From JAWKWH01 sp040830725 (GTDB taxonomy: Bacteria; Pseudomonadota; Alphaproteobacteria; Rhizobiales; Rhizobiaceae), in NCBI GenBank assembly GCA_040830725.1, contig JBFOMG010000038.1:89100-153099 (forward strand): a stretch of DNA of 64,000 bases, in the 5' to 3' direction. Below are positions 7,991 through 17,995 of this stretch, one piece after another. Under the pieces are notes generated by a model. The model ran no database searches. It was not told where the DNA came from and saw only the letters and a program-made list of their open reading frames with translations. A program made the position numbers and the translations under genes. How positions within the stretch are numbered: position 1 is the first letter of the stretch; the number at the start of each line of letters is the position of its first letter.

Positions 7991-10900
7991 TCAGAATTTG
8001 CCGATGAGATTGATGAATACGCCCTGATCGTCAAACGTCAGGTCCCGAAGGTCATCGGAGAACCGCCCGAAATTATAACCGACCCCGACTTTGAAGTTGT
8101 CGCCAAAGTGCCGGTAAATACCAACCAGTGCACCAAAATCGGTGGTGTCCTGACCGGGAATGTGCATGACGCGCGCTTCAAGCAATGCGTCCCAGTTTTT
8201 CACGACATGGAAATCTGCACGAACGATACCGAGATGAGCGATCGACTGTTCCCAGTTAATCCCACCGCGCACCCGGCTTTCACCGATCCGGACGCCATAT
8301 TTTCCACCGATCGAAAGCCACGGGCGAACCTGGAATGTCGCATCCATTGAAAGGATGTGACTGCGCTGCGCCGGACCCAGCAGGTCGCCGGAAACATTGA
8401 CCTGGTTGGGACCGGGCAGATCGTAGAGGTATGTGTATTTGAACAGCGCATTGAGGCGATCATTGTCGACCGGCCGGTAGGCGTAGCCGAGCGAAGCTTC
8501 CAGATAGTCGCCATCGCGGAACGATCCGCCACCATCAGAGACCACCGTGTCTATTTTGCCGATCAGACGCCAGTTTTCGCTGGTGCGCCATTCCAGTCCT
8601 GCCGCAAACAGCCAGGTGTTGCGGTCGCGAGACCCGTCCTGGGAGTCTTCAAACCGCGCCTCGCCGCGAACACGTCCGGATATTCCGCGCTCTTCGTCAT
8701 TGTAGCCGACGGCCAGCGAAAATGCCTTGCGGTCAAAATCGCTGCGTTCCAACCCGGTGCCGGGATCAATGCTGGTATCGCTGATACGCGCCATTTCGAT
8801 ACCGCCATTGACCGTCCAGACCGCATCCGGCGTATAGACGACTCCGTAGGTCTGGGTCAGTGAACGCCGGCGGCCGAATATGTCGAAATTGTTCTCGGCA
8901 TAGGCCGAAAGCGTCTCGTTGATCTTGCGCTTGGCCCCGACAACAAGCGTACCATTGTCGTCTCCGACCAGTGTGTAGGAACCGGCATCGTTCAGCGAAC
9001 GGTCGGGATCGAGTTCGTAGCCGAGATAATAGTGGTCATCGGCTGTGGGGTCATAGGTGATTGCGGCCAGCGCACCGACGCCTGTTGAGCCGTACGAGAC
9101 TTCGCCGGATACGCCGACTTTTTCCGTCAGCTTGAACTCCGCACCAACTCCAGCGCGGTCGTTGCGGCGAATATCGCCTGACTTGTCCAGCGTTCCCTGC
9201 CCGAAGACATAGAACATGCGATCGTCATCGGGCCGAAATTCAAGCCGTGCGCCCAGATCGGTACGCTCGCCATTGTATCCCGTTTTGGTCGTGCCAGGGG
9301 ACGACAGGCGAGCGTGTTCAACACCAACCGCAAGTTTCCACCGGTCGTCAAATTTCATTGTGACTGTGGCAGAACCCAGCCGTTTTTGCTTGCCGGTCGC
9401 ATCCCAAAAATCGTCGAATGCAATCTTCACCGAAGTCTTTTCGGTAAGATCGACTTCCGCATGCGCCCCCCAAATGCGCTGATCGACGGTCGCCTGCTCG
9501 GCAAGCGACGCAAATCCGGCTTCCTTTTCTTCGTAGTATCCACCGACAGAGCCGGTGATCAGATCGTTGGTCAGCTCTTCAAGCGCCGCATGGGCACGCA
9601 ACCGCCACGCCTTTGCTGCAACGCCTCTTACGCCCGGAGTAACCGTATCACTGATCGACAATCCGCCATCAGTGGAGAATGCGGTCGAGAAACCGGGACC
9701 ATCGGAAATGGCGATTTCAGCCTCAAAATAGGTATTGTCCGACATACGCAGCTGCAGATCGGCGCCGTAGGCGATCTGGTCCGCACTGCCGGTCTTCTCG
9801 CTCATGCCCGTGGCGCCGATACGCACATGCTCGCCCAGCCAGTGCTGTACGCGGGCCCCATACACATAGCCGTCAACATCGCCGGCAACCGGCGTAAACT
9901 CGTACTGCACGATCAGATACAGATCCTGGCCGTCAAGCGCACCGTCGCGCACCGGATCATCGCCTCCGGCGATCGACGACAATGGCTTGGCAAGAATGAT
10001 GACGCCCTGAATGTAATCGAGTTCGTAATCCGTACCGTATTGCAGGCTCTTGCGCTCGATTATCGCGCCGGTGGTACTGTCTCGAACTTCAACGGTGACC
10101 GTTTCCGATCCGGCGGTGATGTCCTGATATTTCAGGAAGTAAGCAGAACCCCCGGTGCCGCGGAACACATCACGCTGCGGCAAGGTGCCCGGCTGCGCCG
10201 CATAGGCGGCAATTTCGGTGCGGCGCTCACCAAACGATGTGGAGCCTGGCGAACGGTAGACTGCATTGGCACCATAAAGAGCCCGGTCCGAGCGCATCAA
10301 TTCGGTGTTTGAAATCACCGTCTTGTAATTGCCCCACATCACGTGGCTGTCGCCGCGTTCCAGTCTGACATAGAACTTGCCCCGGGTCGGGGCATCCTCA
10401 ACGGTCGTCGAATCGTCGCCGTAAACCGGATAAAAGTCATCCGGATCCAGCCGTCGCAACAAATCCCGCGACGACTTTTCATCGAAGCCTTGGAAAAGGC
10501 TATCGATTTCCCCTTCGCCAGTATCCGCGGCAGCGGTCAGAAGGGTCTGACCCCTGATTTTTCCTTTCAGGTAAAACGCCAGTCTGCCTTTGGTGTAAAC
10601 GTCACCGAATTCTCCCGGTCTCACCGTCTCGATGCCGGAATCGCCATCACGGTAACCGATCGTTACATCCGCCAGCGCGACGTAGAACCAGTCATTGGCC
10701 GGGATGTTGATCGCCCGTTCGAATTGAATACCGCCGGATTCACCCCCGTCGACTTCGACTTCGACGGCATGATCGCCCGCCGGCAGGATGCGCTGGATGA
10801 CAAAAGCATTTTCACGATCGACCGGCACCAGTTCGCCCATGATGCGGACGTCGTATCCGGGAGGAACGTCACGGCCGTAAATGGTCACGGCGCCACCGCG

Positions 10901-12190
10901 GATCGGAATATTACGCTTTGACGTGCGGTCTTCTCCCAAGCCCGGAGCGATTGCCGCGCCCAGACGTTCATGGCCATCGGTAAATCGCACCGTGCGCGAC
11001 AGGGTCAGCGGTGCGGTTTCATCGAACCTGCCTTCAACATCATAGACCCGTAGCACATAGGAATAGTCAGCCGGACCGTCCGCGGGCATGGTCCAGAATC
11101 CCGTTCCGTTGATGTCTACCGGAATAATAACCGCGGGCCGGCTGCGGTAGGTGTCATCGGCGGCGGTGATCCAAATCTCCGCGCGGTTAATAAAGGCCGG
11201 ATAGTTGGCAGTTGCCAGGAAACTGATCTTCTCGCCCGCGCGGTAACTCTTGCGGATGGGAAGCGTGGAGATATTCAGGGCTGGCTCGACTTCCAATCCG
11301 TCGAACTTGACCTGAACATCCATCGCTTCAAGCGGCGTTCCTTCAATACCCGAAAGGTTGGGCCGCGCAGGCGTACCAGCCACATGTTCCCCATCGACAC
11401 TGATCGAAAACATGATCTCCGGATCGACATTCGCCGCATCGGACGGCCGATCGGTGTGTCTACGTACTGCACCGGTAGTGATCCGGTCCGTCTTGACTGC
11501 GGCTCGCGATACGATCGTTTCCCGTCCGGAAACCACTGGAATGGATTGCGTTTCCTTCTCGGATACCACCACTTTCTTGACCAGCGAGGCCTTGCCGGTC
11601 CGCTTTGCGGCGTCCAGCTTGGGTCCGGCAATCGCGATTTGCGTCCTCTCGGCGGCGGCTTTGTTGACAACAGTCTTCACGCGCGCTTTCGCTGGCTGCT
11701 TCCTGAGCGGTCGGACCGATTCCGGACCGGCTCCGGAAATCTCGCTCACGGCAGAGCCGAACTCCCCGGCCGCATCCAACGCAGGCAGGATATGATACAG
11801 ATAGGGCTGTGCAACCTCTGTGTACACGGGAACCCGTCCTGAAAGCCGACCGGAACCTTCGGGCAACTCAAATGGATCGGCTGTACCCTCCACTGCAGCA
11901 CCAGGAACGATCTCCGCCTCCCCGGTGGGCGTCGAATCTTCGGTGATCGGTCCGTCACGCTGCTTTTCCGGCGGCAACAACCGGTCGGATTTTGATGCGG
12001 CTCCGCTTTCTACCGTTATCGAGAAAGCGGGGTGAGTGCCGGTTTTTGCGGCTTCACCGATATTGGTTGTAAGCAGAAGGAGCGAAAGGGATGTCGTGAG
12101 TAGCGCTTTACAAGCGCTTACAAATGGTCGGCCAGACAGAATCCCCCGGCCCGCGCGGGGGTGTCCCCTCGTTTTATTCGCCCACGACAA
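7991..12190 (-). CDS. Very large outer-membrane beta-barrel protein with periplasmic Ig-like part
   Basis: A 1399-residue exported protein and the last gene of the repeat-protein cluster. A hydrophobic segment near residues 28-48 (TTSLSLLLLTTN) looks like a signal peptide. Residues of about 50-285 are low-complexity and Ala/Thr/Lys-rich. About 290-400 and 420-505 look like beta-sandwich domains (SYRAGEKISFLATANYPAF). From about 520 to the end the sequence is made of alternating amphipathic strands and closes with an aromatic C-terminus (VFINLIGKF), as in outer-membrane barrels. YGTDYELDYIQGVIIL recalls surface-secretion proteins, but the likeness is weak. The start is TTG with no clear Shine-Dalgarno and no better in-frame candidate. 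A role as membrane anchor or exporter for the repeat protein upstream is inference. Confidence 0.7.
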   Translation of the reverse strand: MSWANKTRGHPRAGRGILSGRPFVSACKALLTTSLSLLLLTTNIGEAAKTGTHPAFSITVESGAASKSDRLLPPEKQRDGPITEDSTPTGEAEIVPGAAVEGTADPFELPEGSGRLSGRVPVYTEVAQPYLYHILPALDAAGEFGSAVSEISGAGPESVRPLRKQPAKARVKTVVNKAAAERTQIAIAGPKLDAAKRTGKASLVKKVVVSEKETQSIPVVSGRETIVSRAAVKTDRITTGAVRRHTDRPSDAANVDPEIMFSISVDGEHVAGTPARPNLSGIEGTPLEAMDVQVKFDGLEVEPALNISTLPIRKSYRAGEKISFLATANYPAFINRAEIWITAADDTYRSRPAVIIPVDINGTGFWTMPADGPADYSYVLRVYDVEGRFDETAPLTLSRTVRFTDGHERLGAAIAPGLGEDRTSKRNIPIRGGAVTIYGRDVPPGYDVRIMGELVPVDRENAFVIQRILPAGDHAVEVEVDGGESGGIQFERAINIPANDWFYVALADVTIGYRDGDSGIETVRPGEFGDVYTKGRLAFYLKGKIRGQTLLTAAADTGEGEIDSLFQGFDEKSSRDLLRRLDPDDFYPVYGDDSTTVEDAPTRGKFYVRLERGDSHVMWGNYKTVISNTELMRSDRALYGANAVYRSPGSTSFGERRTEIAAYAAQPGTLPQRDVFRGTGGSAYFLKYQDITAGSETVTVEVRDSTTGAIIERKSLQYGTDYELDYIQGVIILAKPLSSIAGGDDPVRDGALDGQDLYLIVQYEFTPVAGDVDGYVYGARVQHWLGEHVRIGATGMSEKTGSADQIAYGADLQLRMSDNTYFEAEIAISDGPGFSTAFSTDGGLSISDTVTPGVRGVAAKAWRLRAHAALEELTNDLITGSVGGYYEEKEAGFASLAEQATVDQRIWGAHAEVDLTEKTSVKIAFDDFWDATGKQKRLGSATVTMKFDDRWKLAVGVEHARLSSPGTTKTGYNGERTDLGARLEFRPDDDRMFYVFGQGTLDKSGDIRRNDRAGVGAEFKLTEKVGVSGEVSYGSTGVGALAAITYDPTADDHYYLGYELDPDRSLNDAGSYTLVGDDNGTLVVGAKRKINETLSAYAENNFDIFGRRRSLTQTYGVVYTPDAVWTVNGGIEMARISDTSIDPGTGLERSDFDRKAFSLAVGYNDEERGISGRVRGEARFEDSQDGSRDRNTWLFAAGLEWRTSENWRLIGKIDTVVSDGGGSFRDGDYLEASLGYAYRPVDNDRLNALFKYTYLYDLPGPNQVNVSGDLLGPAQRSHILSMDATFQVRPWLSIGGKYGVRIGESRVRGGINWEQSIAHLGIVRADFHVVKNWDALLEARVMHIPGQDTTDFGALVGIYRHFGDNFKVGVGYNFGRFSDDLRDLTFDDQGVFINLIGKF

Positions 12191-12273
12191 ATTAGAACCC
12201 GCATATTCAAAACGAGTCCGAGTCTTTAATGTTTATGGTTAATGTCTAATTAATTTGAACATAAAGTTGTAAA

Positions 12274-15200
12274 TTAGTTTCTGATTTCGCTTTCAATTTC
12301 AAGAGGATAACTCTCGCTAAACGAGTCCCAGCGCTTTCGTACTAGCGCGATGATTGTATTAACCCTTTCGCGGGCCAATGCGCCTTCGCCGCGGCCGGAC
12401 TGATATACAAGCCGCAACACTGAGTGCTCGCGCCGCAATACATCAATCAGTTGATCGATGCCGGCAATCCAGCGTGGCTTGAGATCGGTCGAGCCATCTT
12501 CAAAGGCACCGCCATTGATATCGAGTCTCACGATCCGGCCGGCAGCCGCGCCGAAATTCATTTTCACGGTCTTGCCGGCGGTCAGGCGGACAACGCGTGG
12601 ATTTTCCGTTGTCATGCGGTAACCCGTCGGAAGCGTCCGGGTATCCAGTTTCAGAATGAAATTGGACCCGATTGTCTTGTCTGGCAATTCAGCACAGGCC
12701 ACATGGAATCGGCCGTGACGATCTGTAGTGATCAGCAAACCGTTGACAGTCGCCAGGCGAACCCCCGGCAGACCCGGTTCATCTTCGTCAATGTAGCCAT
12801 TGCGGTTGCGGTCATCGAAAACCCGGCCGATGACATCCGAACAATCAAACACTGCCTCAAGCTGGATTTCGACCGTCGCCGTTGCTTCAGGGGCAACAAG
12901 TGTGTTGGCAACATCGAACAATCTCGCCCGATTGACATATTTGCCCGGTCCGGCGGTGCTCAAGGCATCAAGCAGCAGCCGTATCGTGATGGTTTGATTT
13001 GGTCCAAGATTGATACCAATAAAGTCAAGCCGTGCTCCGGTCTCGGTCGGGGTAGCCGGTGCGCCATCCACAGTTGCCGAGCCGGGAACAAATCTGAAGC
13101 CGGCCGGTATTACGTCAACCAGTGTCAGATTTGGGTGAACATTGGGATCTTGATTGATGATCTCTATCGTAAAACCAACACGCTCGCCGCGGCGAAGCAC
13201 CCTGCGGTCTGCAGTTTTTGTCACGATAATATTGACCGCATTCGGCACAGGATCGACCGGTATGTGATTATGAATGAAATGCGGATCACCGGCCTCGAGC
13301 AGAATTGCCAAAGCGTATAGCGCCGGCGTACCTGCAGGCGGCGGATTGGGACTGGCTGAAGTCTGGCAGGCGCCACCGGGAACAGCATCAAAAGTACAGG
13401 CGGTAATTTCCGCATCACCGGCCATTGGCGGCAAAATGGTCGACACACCCGGCAGGAATGCAGCAGGCGGCGCAACCAAAATCTGATACCGGGTTTCACC
13501 CAGCGGACACGCAGGATCGGCGCCCGGGATGATGTCAAAGCGGTAACCTCCGTCCACACCGGTCACCTGACCCTGGCTTGCCGGATTTACGAGGCAAGCT
13601 GCTGGCAGTGGCGTTCCTGCACCATCGGTCATCGTTACCACCGCACCCGCCACAGGCGACCGCGTAAGGGCGTCATAGACCACGCCGGATGGATCTATCG
13701 GCAGATTCTGATCAATCAGGTTTTCGCCTGGCGCCAGCGTGATGTTCGAAATACCGCCAACGATGTTGTTGGATGGATCACGGAAGACCAGACGATATCC
13801 GGGACCGGCCGGAATTGACGGAATCAGGTAGGAGCCGTCGGGGTTGGTCGTGACGGAAGCAATCACGATGCCGCCAACAATCAGTTCGACTATATAGCCT
13901 CCCTGTGGAGGATCTGATCCGATGTCGAAGATTCCGTTGCCGTTTGCGTCCAGATAGACATATCCGGCGATGCTGGCCGGCACATCAACGACGACGGTTG
14001 CCGTGGCTGTATCGCAGACTGTCGGATTGACCACATCGCAAATCTGGTAATCAAGCGTATAGGTTCCCGCTGGCGTTCCCGGCGGCACGTCAATGGTTCC
14101 GTCCGGTTGCAGAACCAGGAAGCTACCCGGACCTTGAGCCAATTCCGTCAGCGTGACCGCAGCCGGCAGAAAGGCTGCGCCATTCAACGTGTCATTATCG
14201 AAAACGTTTAGATAATCCGGTGTTCCCGCCGCTCCGTCGGCAACAGTCGGGGATGAATCATCAACAGCGTCAATGACAGGAAGCGCGACAGTGACCGAGA
14301 CCACCGCGGTATCACAGATTGCCGGATAAAGCGCGATGCAGATTTCATAGGTGATGGTGTGAACGCCTGCTGGCGTTCCAGGCGCAACATCGACCGAACC
14401 ATCCGGATTAAGCGTCAACGGCCCTCCCGGCGTGAGATTGGTCAGATTGACATCCGCCGGAACAAACGGGTTGGAGTTGATCGTGTCATTGGTGAAGACA
14501 TTGACGACACCGGTCGCACCGGCAAGGCCATCCACCCCGGTCGTACCGTCATCCACTGCGTCAATTACCGGCAGGCCCACCACCACCGACGCGTCTAGAA
14601 TATCGCCGGTTGTCGTCGGATCGCCAATATCGGCGCTGACTGCAGCAGTTGTTGTATTTGTGATCGTATTGCCACCCTGGCCCGCATCAATCGTGGCTTC
14701 CAGCGTTAAAGTGGCATTCGCGCCATTTGCGATCGTGCCAACGGTCCAGATGCCCGATGGCTGGTCAAACGAGCCCTGGCTCGCAGTGGCGCCTGCACCT
14801 GAATAGGTCAGACCCGCCGGCAGAATGTCGGTAAGAGTGATATTCGTCGCATCATCCGGCCCGGCATTGGTGACGGCAATCTGGAACTGCACCGTATCGC
14901 CGTCGAACACCGCACCACCCGTCAGCAGTGTCTTTATTGTCACGAGATCGGCTGATGAGATGGTGATGCTCTCGGTCGGGTCATCGCCCGCCGGATTGGT
15001 ATCGTTTTGATCAAGGCCGGTAACGGCGACAGTATTGATGATTGTTTGGCCGGCGGTTCCGACATCAACTGTAGCGCTGATTTCCAGCGAAACGGTCACG
15101 CCAACAGCGATCGCACCGACCGTCCAAACCCCTGTGCCGGAATTGTACAAGCCCCCTCCGGTGTCGCCTGCATAGGTGAGGCCTGCCGGGAGCAAATCGG

Positions 15201-15876
15201 TCAACTCTACTCCGGTTGCCGGCTCGGGACCGTTGTTGGTGACGTCGATCCGGAAGGTGACCGTAGCGCCTTCGCCTGGCGTCGGGTTCGCGGACGCAAG
15301 CGACTTCACCGTCACCAAGTCTGCTGCGGTCCGGAAAACGGTCTCGGTGTCTTGCTCCGGTCCGACAGGGTTCGAATCAGGGTCAATACCGCTTGCGGTA
15401 GCCGTATTGGTGATGAACCCGGCTGTTACGTCGGCAGGAATGACAATTGCGGTTGCGGAACAGGTTACTGTCTGCCCCGGCGCCAGTGTCGGGATTGTTG
15501 TTCCCCCGCCCGGACAGACCAGGGCATCGGCATCGGGATCGGCGACCGTAATCGATGTGATCGTTGCATTGCCGGTATTGATGACGTCAATTTCATAGGT
15601 CACGATATCGCCGGCGTTCACATAGGTCGGCGTGGTCGCCCGCTTGTCGACGCTGAGAGCCGGAGCCAGGTTCTCAACGTCGACGTCAACAGTAGCCGGA
15701 TTCGAAACAACGGGATTGCCGTTGAAATTGCCGGTCGCCGTCACAGTATTCGTGATAGCGGCCAGCGCGTATTGAATTTGTGCCAGGGACAGCAATACGA
15801 CGAGCAGTACCGTCCACGGAGACGTTCGTCTCCGGGGAGGCACTACTCGCCCAAACTGCCGCCAGCACATTGCCAT
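12274..15876 (-). CDS. Large DUF11-repeat surface protein with SdrD-like and OmpA-like C-terminal parts
   Basis: About 1200 residues. After a basic stretch (RRRTSPW) and a hydrophobic signal ending QIQYALA come three DUF11/B_ant-type repeats (about 65-430). Two tandem repeats of about 95 residues follow, each opening VIDAVDD and closing CDTA (about 430-630). Then come SdrD-like B modules (YVYLDANGNGIFD), a fourth DUF11 repeat (about 870-990), a second B module (GRVFDDRNRNGYIDEDEPG) and an end domain with SVLRLVYQSG and a YPLEIESEIRN tail. The mature N-terminus starts in the middle of a repeat (AITNTVTATGNF). The open frame extends to 15963; 15876 (ATG) is chosen for the signal peptide, but a TTG at 15879 or the GTG at 15963 are possible. 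An 83-base AT-rich gap separates it from the barrel protein. Confidence 0.7.
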   Translation of the reverse strand: MAMCWRQFGRVVPPRRRTSPWTVLLVVLLSLAQIQYALAAITNTVTATGNFNGNPVVSNPATVDVDVENLAPALSVDKRATTPTYVNAGDIVTYEIDVINTGNATITSITVADPDADALVCPGGGTTIPTLAPGQTVTCSATAIVIPADVTAGFITNTATASGIDPDSNPVGPEQDTETVFRTAADLVTVKSLASANPTPGEGATVTFRIDVTNNGPEPATGVELTDLLPAGLTYAGDTGGGLYNSGTGVWTVGAIAVGVTVSLEISATVDVGTAGQTIINTVAVTGLDQNDTNPAGDDPTESITISSADLVTIKTLLTGGAVFDGDTVQFQIAVTNAGPDDATNITLTDILPAGLTYSGAGATASQGSFDQPSGIWTVGTIANGANATLTLEATIDAGQGGNTITNTTTAAVSADIGDPTTTGDILDASVVVGLPVIDAVDDGTTGVDGLAGATGVVNVFTNDTINSNPFVPADVNLTNLTPGGPLTLNPDGSVDVAPGTPAGVHTITYEICIALYPAICDTAVVSVTVALPVIDAVDDSSPTVADGAAGTPDYLNVFDNDTLNGAAFLPAAVTLTELAQGPGSFLVLQPDGTIDVPPGTPAGTYTLDYQICDVVNPTVCDTATATVVVDVPASIAGYVYLDANGNGIFDIGSDPPQGGYIVELIVGGIVIASVTTNPDGSYLIPSIPAGPGYRLVFRDPSNNIVGGISNITLAPGENLIDQNLPIDPSGVVYDALTRSPVAGAVVTMTDGAGTPLPAACLVNPASQGQVTGVDGGYRFDIIPGADPACPLGETRYQILVAPPAAFLPGVSTILPPMAGDAEITACTFDAVPGGACQTSASPNPPPAGTPALYALAILLEAGDPHFIHNHIPVDPVPNAVNIIVTKTADRRVLRRGERVGFTIEIINQDPNVHPNLTLVDVIPAGFRFVPGSATVDGAPATPTETGARLDFIGINLGPNQTITIRLLLDALSTAGPGKYVNRARLFDVANTLVAPEATATVEIQLEAVFDCSDVIGRVFDDRNRNGYIDEDEPGLPGVRLATVNGLLITTDRHGRFHVACAELPDKTIGSNFILKLDTRTLPTGYRMTTENPRVVRLTAGKTVKMNFGAAAGRIVRLDINGGAFEDGSTDLKPRWIAGIDQLIDVLRREHSVLRLVYQSGRGEGALARERVNTIIALVRKRWDSFSESYPLEIESEIRN

Positions 15877-16002
15877 CAAGCCGGTTCCACCTCCATGCAG
15901 GAGCCTCGCAGGAGGCGGATGGGAGGCATGCCGGACAGGTTCGGTCGCACGGACATCATCCACCCGCCTATTATTCGCGGGAGGAACACAGTCCGTTGCC
16001 TG

Positions 16003-16018
16003 CTGGCCAATTGGCCAG
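16003..16018. promoter_or_regulatory. 16-bp palindrome between two DUF11-repeat genes
   Basis: CTGGCCAATTGGCCAG is a perfect palindrome within the roughly 190-base gap between the stop of the shorter repeat-protein gene and the start of the large one. It could be a regulator site or an RNA stem. No function is known. Confidence 0.3.
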
Positions 16019-16069
16019 AGCCTCTGGCAGAAGCCAGACTACAGAAAAAATCCGGTAACATCGTTCGCC

Positions 16070-17101
16070 CTATTGGAGCGTATCGATGTCGGACTGGGTA
16101 ACCGTGTAGGTCGCGGTCACCGTCAGGACGTCGCCTGGTGCCAACGTATCCCACTCGTTGTCGCCACCTGTCGGGTTGGTGGAGTCGCCAGCAGGCAGGT
16201 TGTCGGTCAGCGTTGCACTATCCGCATCTGGTGTTGGCGCCGGGCCGCTACCATTGTGGACATCACTCAGCGAGATGGCGGTAATCGGAACGTTACCCGT
16301 ATTCGTGATCACATAGGTGTAGGTGATCAGCTGACCGAGCGTGACATCTGTGGTGTCATCGGCGGTCTTGGCAACGGTAAGCGTCGCCGCAATGTCCTCA
16401 AGATCGATCGAATAGGCAAGCGGCGGGCTGCTTGTCGGGCTGCCGCCATAATTACCGGTTGCTGTTGCAACGTTATCAAGATCATTGTCGCCGCCGCCGT
16501 TTGAGGTCACGTCGGCCTGTGTGATCGTATAGGTGGCTGTCATGGTCAACACATCAAGAGGCGCAAGTGTGTCCCAATCGTTGTCACCCGTGGTCGGGTT
16601 GGTGGAGTCACCTGCCGTACCGTTGTCGGTCAAAGTGGCAGTATCGGGGTTGGGAACCGGTGCCGGACCAGTACCATCATGGACATCAGCTAATGTGATG
16701 TCGGTCATGGTTACATTGCCCGAGTTGGTGATCGTGTAGGTATAGGTAATCAACTGACCAACCGTTACATCGGTATCGTCGTCAGCAACCTTGGTCACTG
16801 TCAGCGCCGGTGCTGAATCGACCACGTCGACATTCTCAGTGTCGTTGTCGGTCACATCATTGGTGCCGCTTGGTGACGAACCGGTCACGGTCACCGTATT
16901 GTCGATCGTCGCCCAAGCGGGCACGACCTGTCCGGCTGCCAAAATCAGCGCCAATGCCGCCGCGCGTAGTACACGCCAGCTCAACCTACCAGGGTCATGC
17001 AATTTCCCTCTTCTCTTTCGTCTTGTCACAACCAGGCTCCTTCTTGTTTTGGTGTGAGTGGATCTCGAATTTCTTTTCCGCATTTCATCGCCCCATTTCA
17101 T
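16070..17101 (-). CDS. DUF11/B_ant-repeat exported protein (343 residues)
   Basis: After a long basic stretch (RRSLVVTRRKRRGK) and a hydrophobic signal (ALALILAAGQVVPAWA), the mature part opens mid-repeat with TIDNTVTVTG. It then holds two copies of a repeat of about 130 residues (APALTVTKVADD... and AATLTVAKTADD...), each with GQLITYTY, TNSGN/TNTGN and WDTLAP. It stops at TATYTVTQSDIDTLQ, well inside a repeat. The start is uncertain. The frame stays open back to an ATG at 17323 that overlaps the previous stop (ATGA), which would add 74 residues before the signal. The ATG at 17101 is used because it places the signal peptide nearer the N-terminus. Confidence 0.6.
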   Translation of the reverse strand: MKWGDEMRKRNSRSTHTKTRRSLVVTRRKRRGKLHDPGRLSWRVLRAAALALILAAGQVVPAWATIDNTVTVTGSSPSGTNDVTDNDTENVDVVDSAPALTVTKVADDDTDVTVGQLITYTYTITNSGNVTMTDITLADVHDGTGPAPVPNPDTATLTDNGTAGDSTNPTTGDNDWDTLAPLDVLTMTATYTITQADVTSNGGGDNDLDNVATATGNYGGSPTSSPPLAYSIDLEDIAATLTVAKTADDTTDVTLGQLITYTYVITNTGNVPITAISLSDVHNGSGPAPTPDADSATLTDNLPAGDSTNPTGGDNEWDTLAPGDVLTVTATYTVTQSDIDTLQ

Positions 17102-17319
17102 TGTTTCGGTCCCGTAATTAGCGTTAGAATTGTTGGGGTTGTTACTGGAACAAGTATTGACTGCATCGCCAGGTGGCTTGTCGGGAAGCATCCCCGGCAG
17201 CGCTGCGGCTATGTCAGCCGCAACACGCACTTTTCGACCAAATAAACTCTCAAACGAAAACTTGCCCTTGAGCCGCCTGCCGGCCCTTTTTATGCGTTGA
17301 AATTTGCCAGCCATGTTGC

Positions 17320-17995
17320 TCATTGCAGTGTGTCCACGTCGTTTTGGGTTACGGTGTAAGTTGCGGTGAATGTCACGATGTCTCCGGGCGCCAGCGTGTC
17401 CCACGTTCCATCGGCGCCGCCATCGGTTGAATCGCCAAGTGGCAGACTGTCGGTCGTCAGCGTCTCCCCGCCCGGAACCGGCGCCGGCCCGGATCCGCCA
17501 TGCGCATCCGACATCGAAATCGCAGTGATGGTCTGATTGCCTGTGTTCTCGACTTCGTAGGTGTAGGTAATCACCTGTCCGGCCACGACGTCGGTGGTGT
17601 CATCAGCGGTCTTGGTGACGGTGAGGTCAGGATTGGCCGTGATCGTCGTCGTCGCGCTGTCGTTGCGGCTGGTCGCACCCATTTCGGTGGTGGTAACCAC
17701 GACGCTGTTGACGAGGTCGTTGGCATTGTCCATCTGCGCCTGGGTAACAACGTGGCTGCCCGTATAGGTCCAAACTTCACCGGCATCGATCGTGCCGATG
17801 GTTCCTCCGTCCCCACTCGGACCGGTCAGCGGGATAGCTGTGGGGGTACCGTCCTGAACAAGCGTATCGACCGGGGTGACCCCGGTCATGCCGGTATCGC
17901 CGGTATTGGTAACGGTGATCGTGTAATTCAGCGTTGTCGGCAAAGTGGTCACATTGCCGATATCGACCACTTTTGAAACCGTGAAATCATAGTCG
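17320..17995 (-). repeat. Duplicated DUF11 module pair, copy B (contiguous)
   Basis: This stretch encodes the DYDFTVSKVVD module directly followed by the terminal DLTVTKTADD half-repeat. The same two modules occur at high nucleotide similarity in the upstream paralogue, where an extra repeat of about 120 codons separates them. Long runs of identical bases are visible by eye, for example around the TLNYTITVTNTGDTGMTGV codons. The boundaries are approximate. Confidence 0.75.

Noticed and set aside
9314..10312. 332-codon plus-strand frame inside the barrel-protein gene, and similar frames at 12424-13320, 15007-16101 and 20609-21442
   Set aside because: All are antisense to well-supported repeat proteins, lack ribosome sites and read as composition artefacts.
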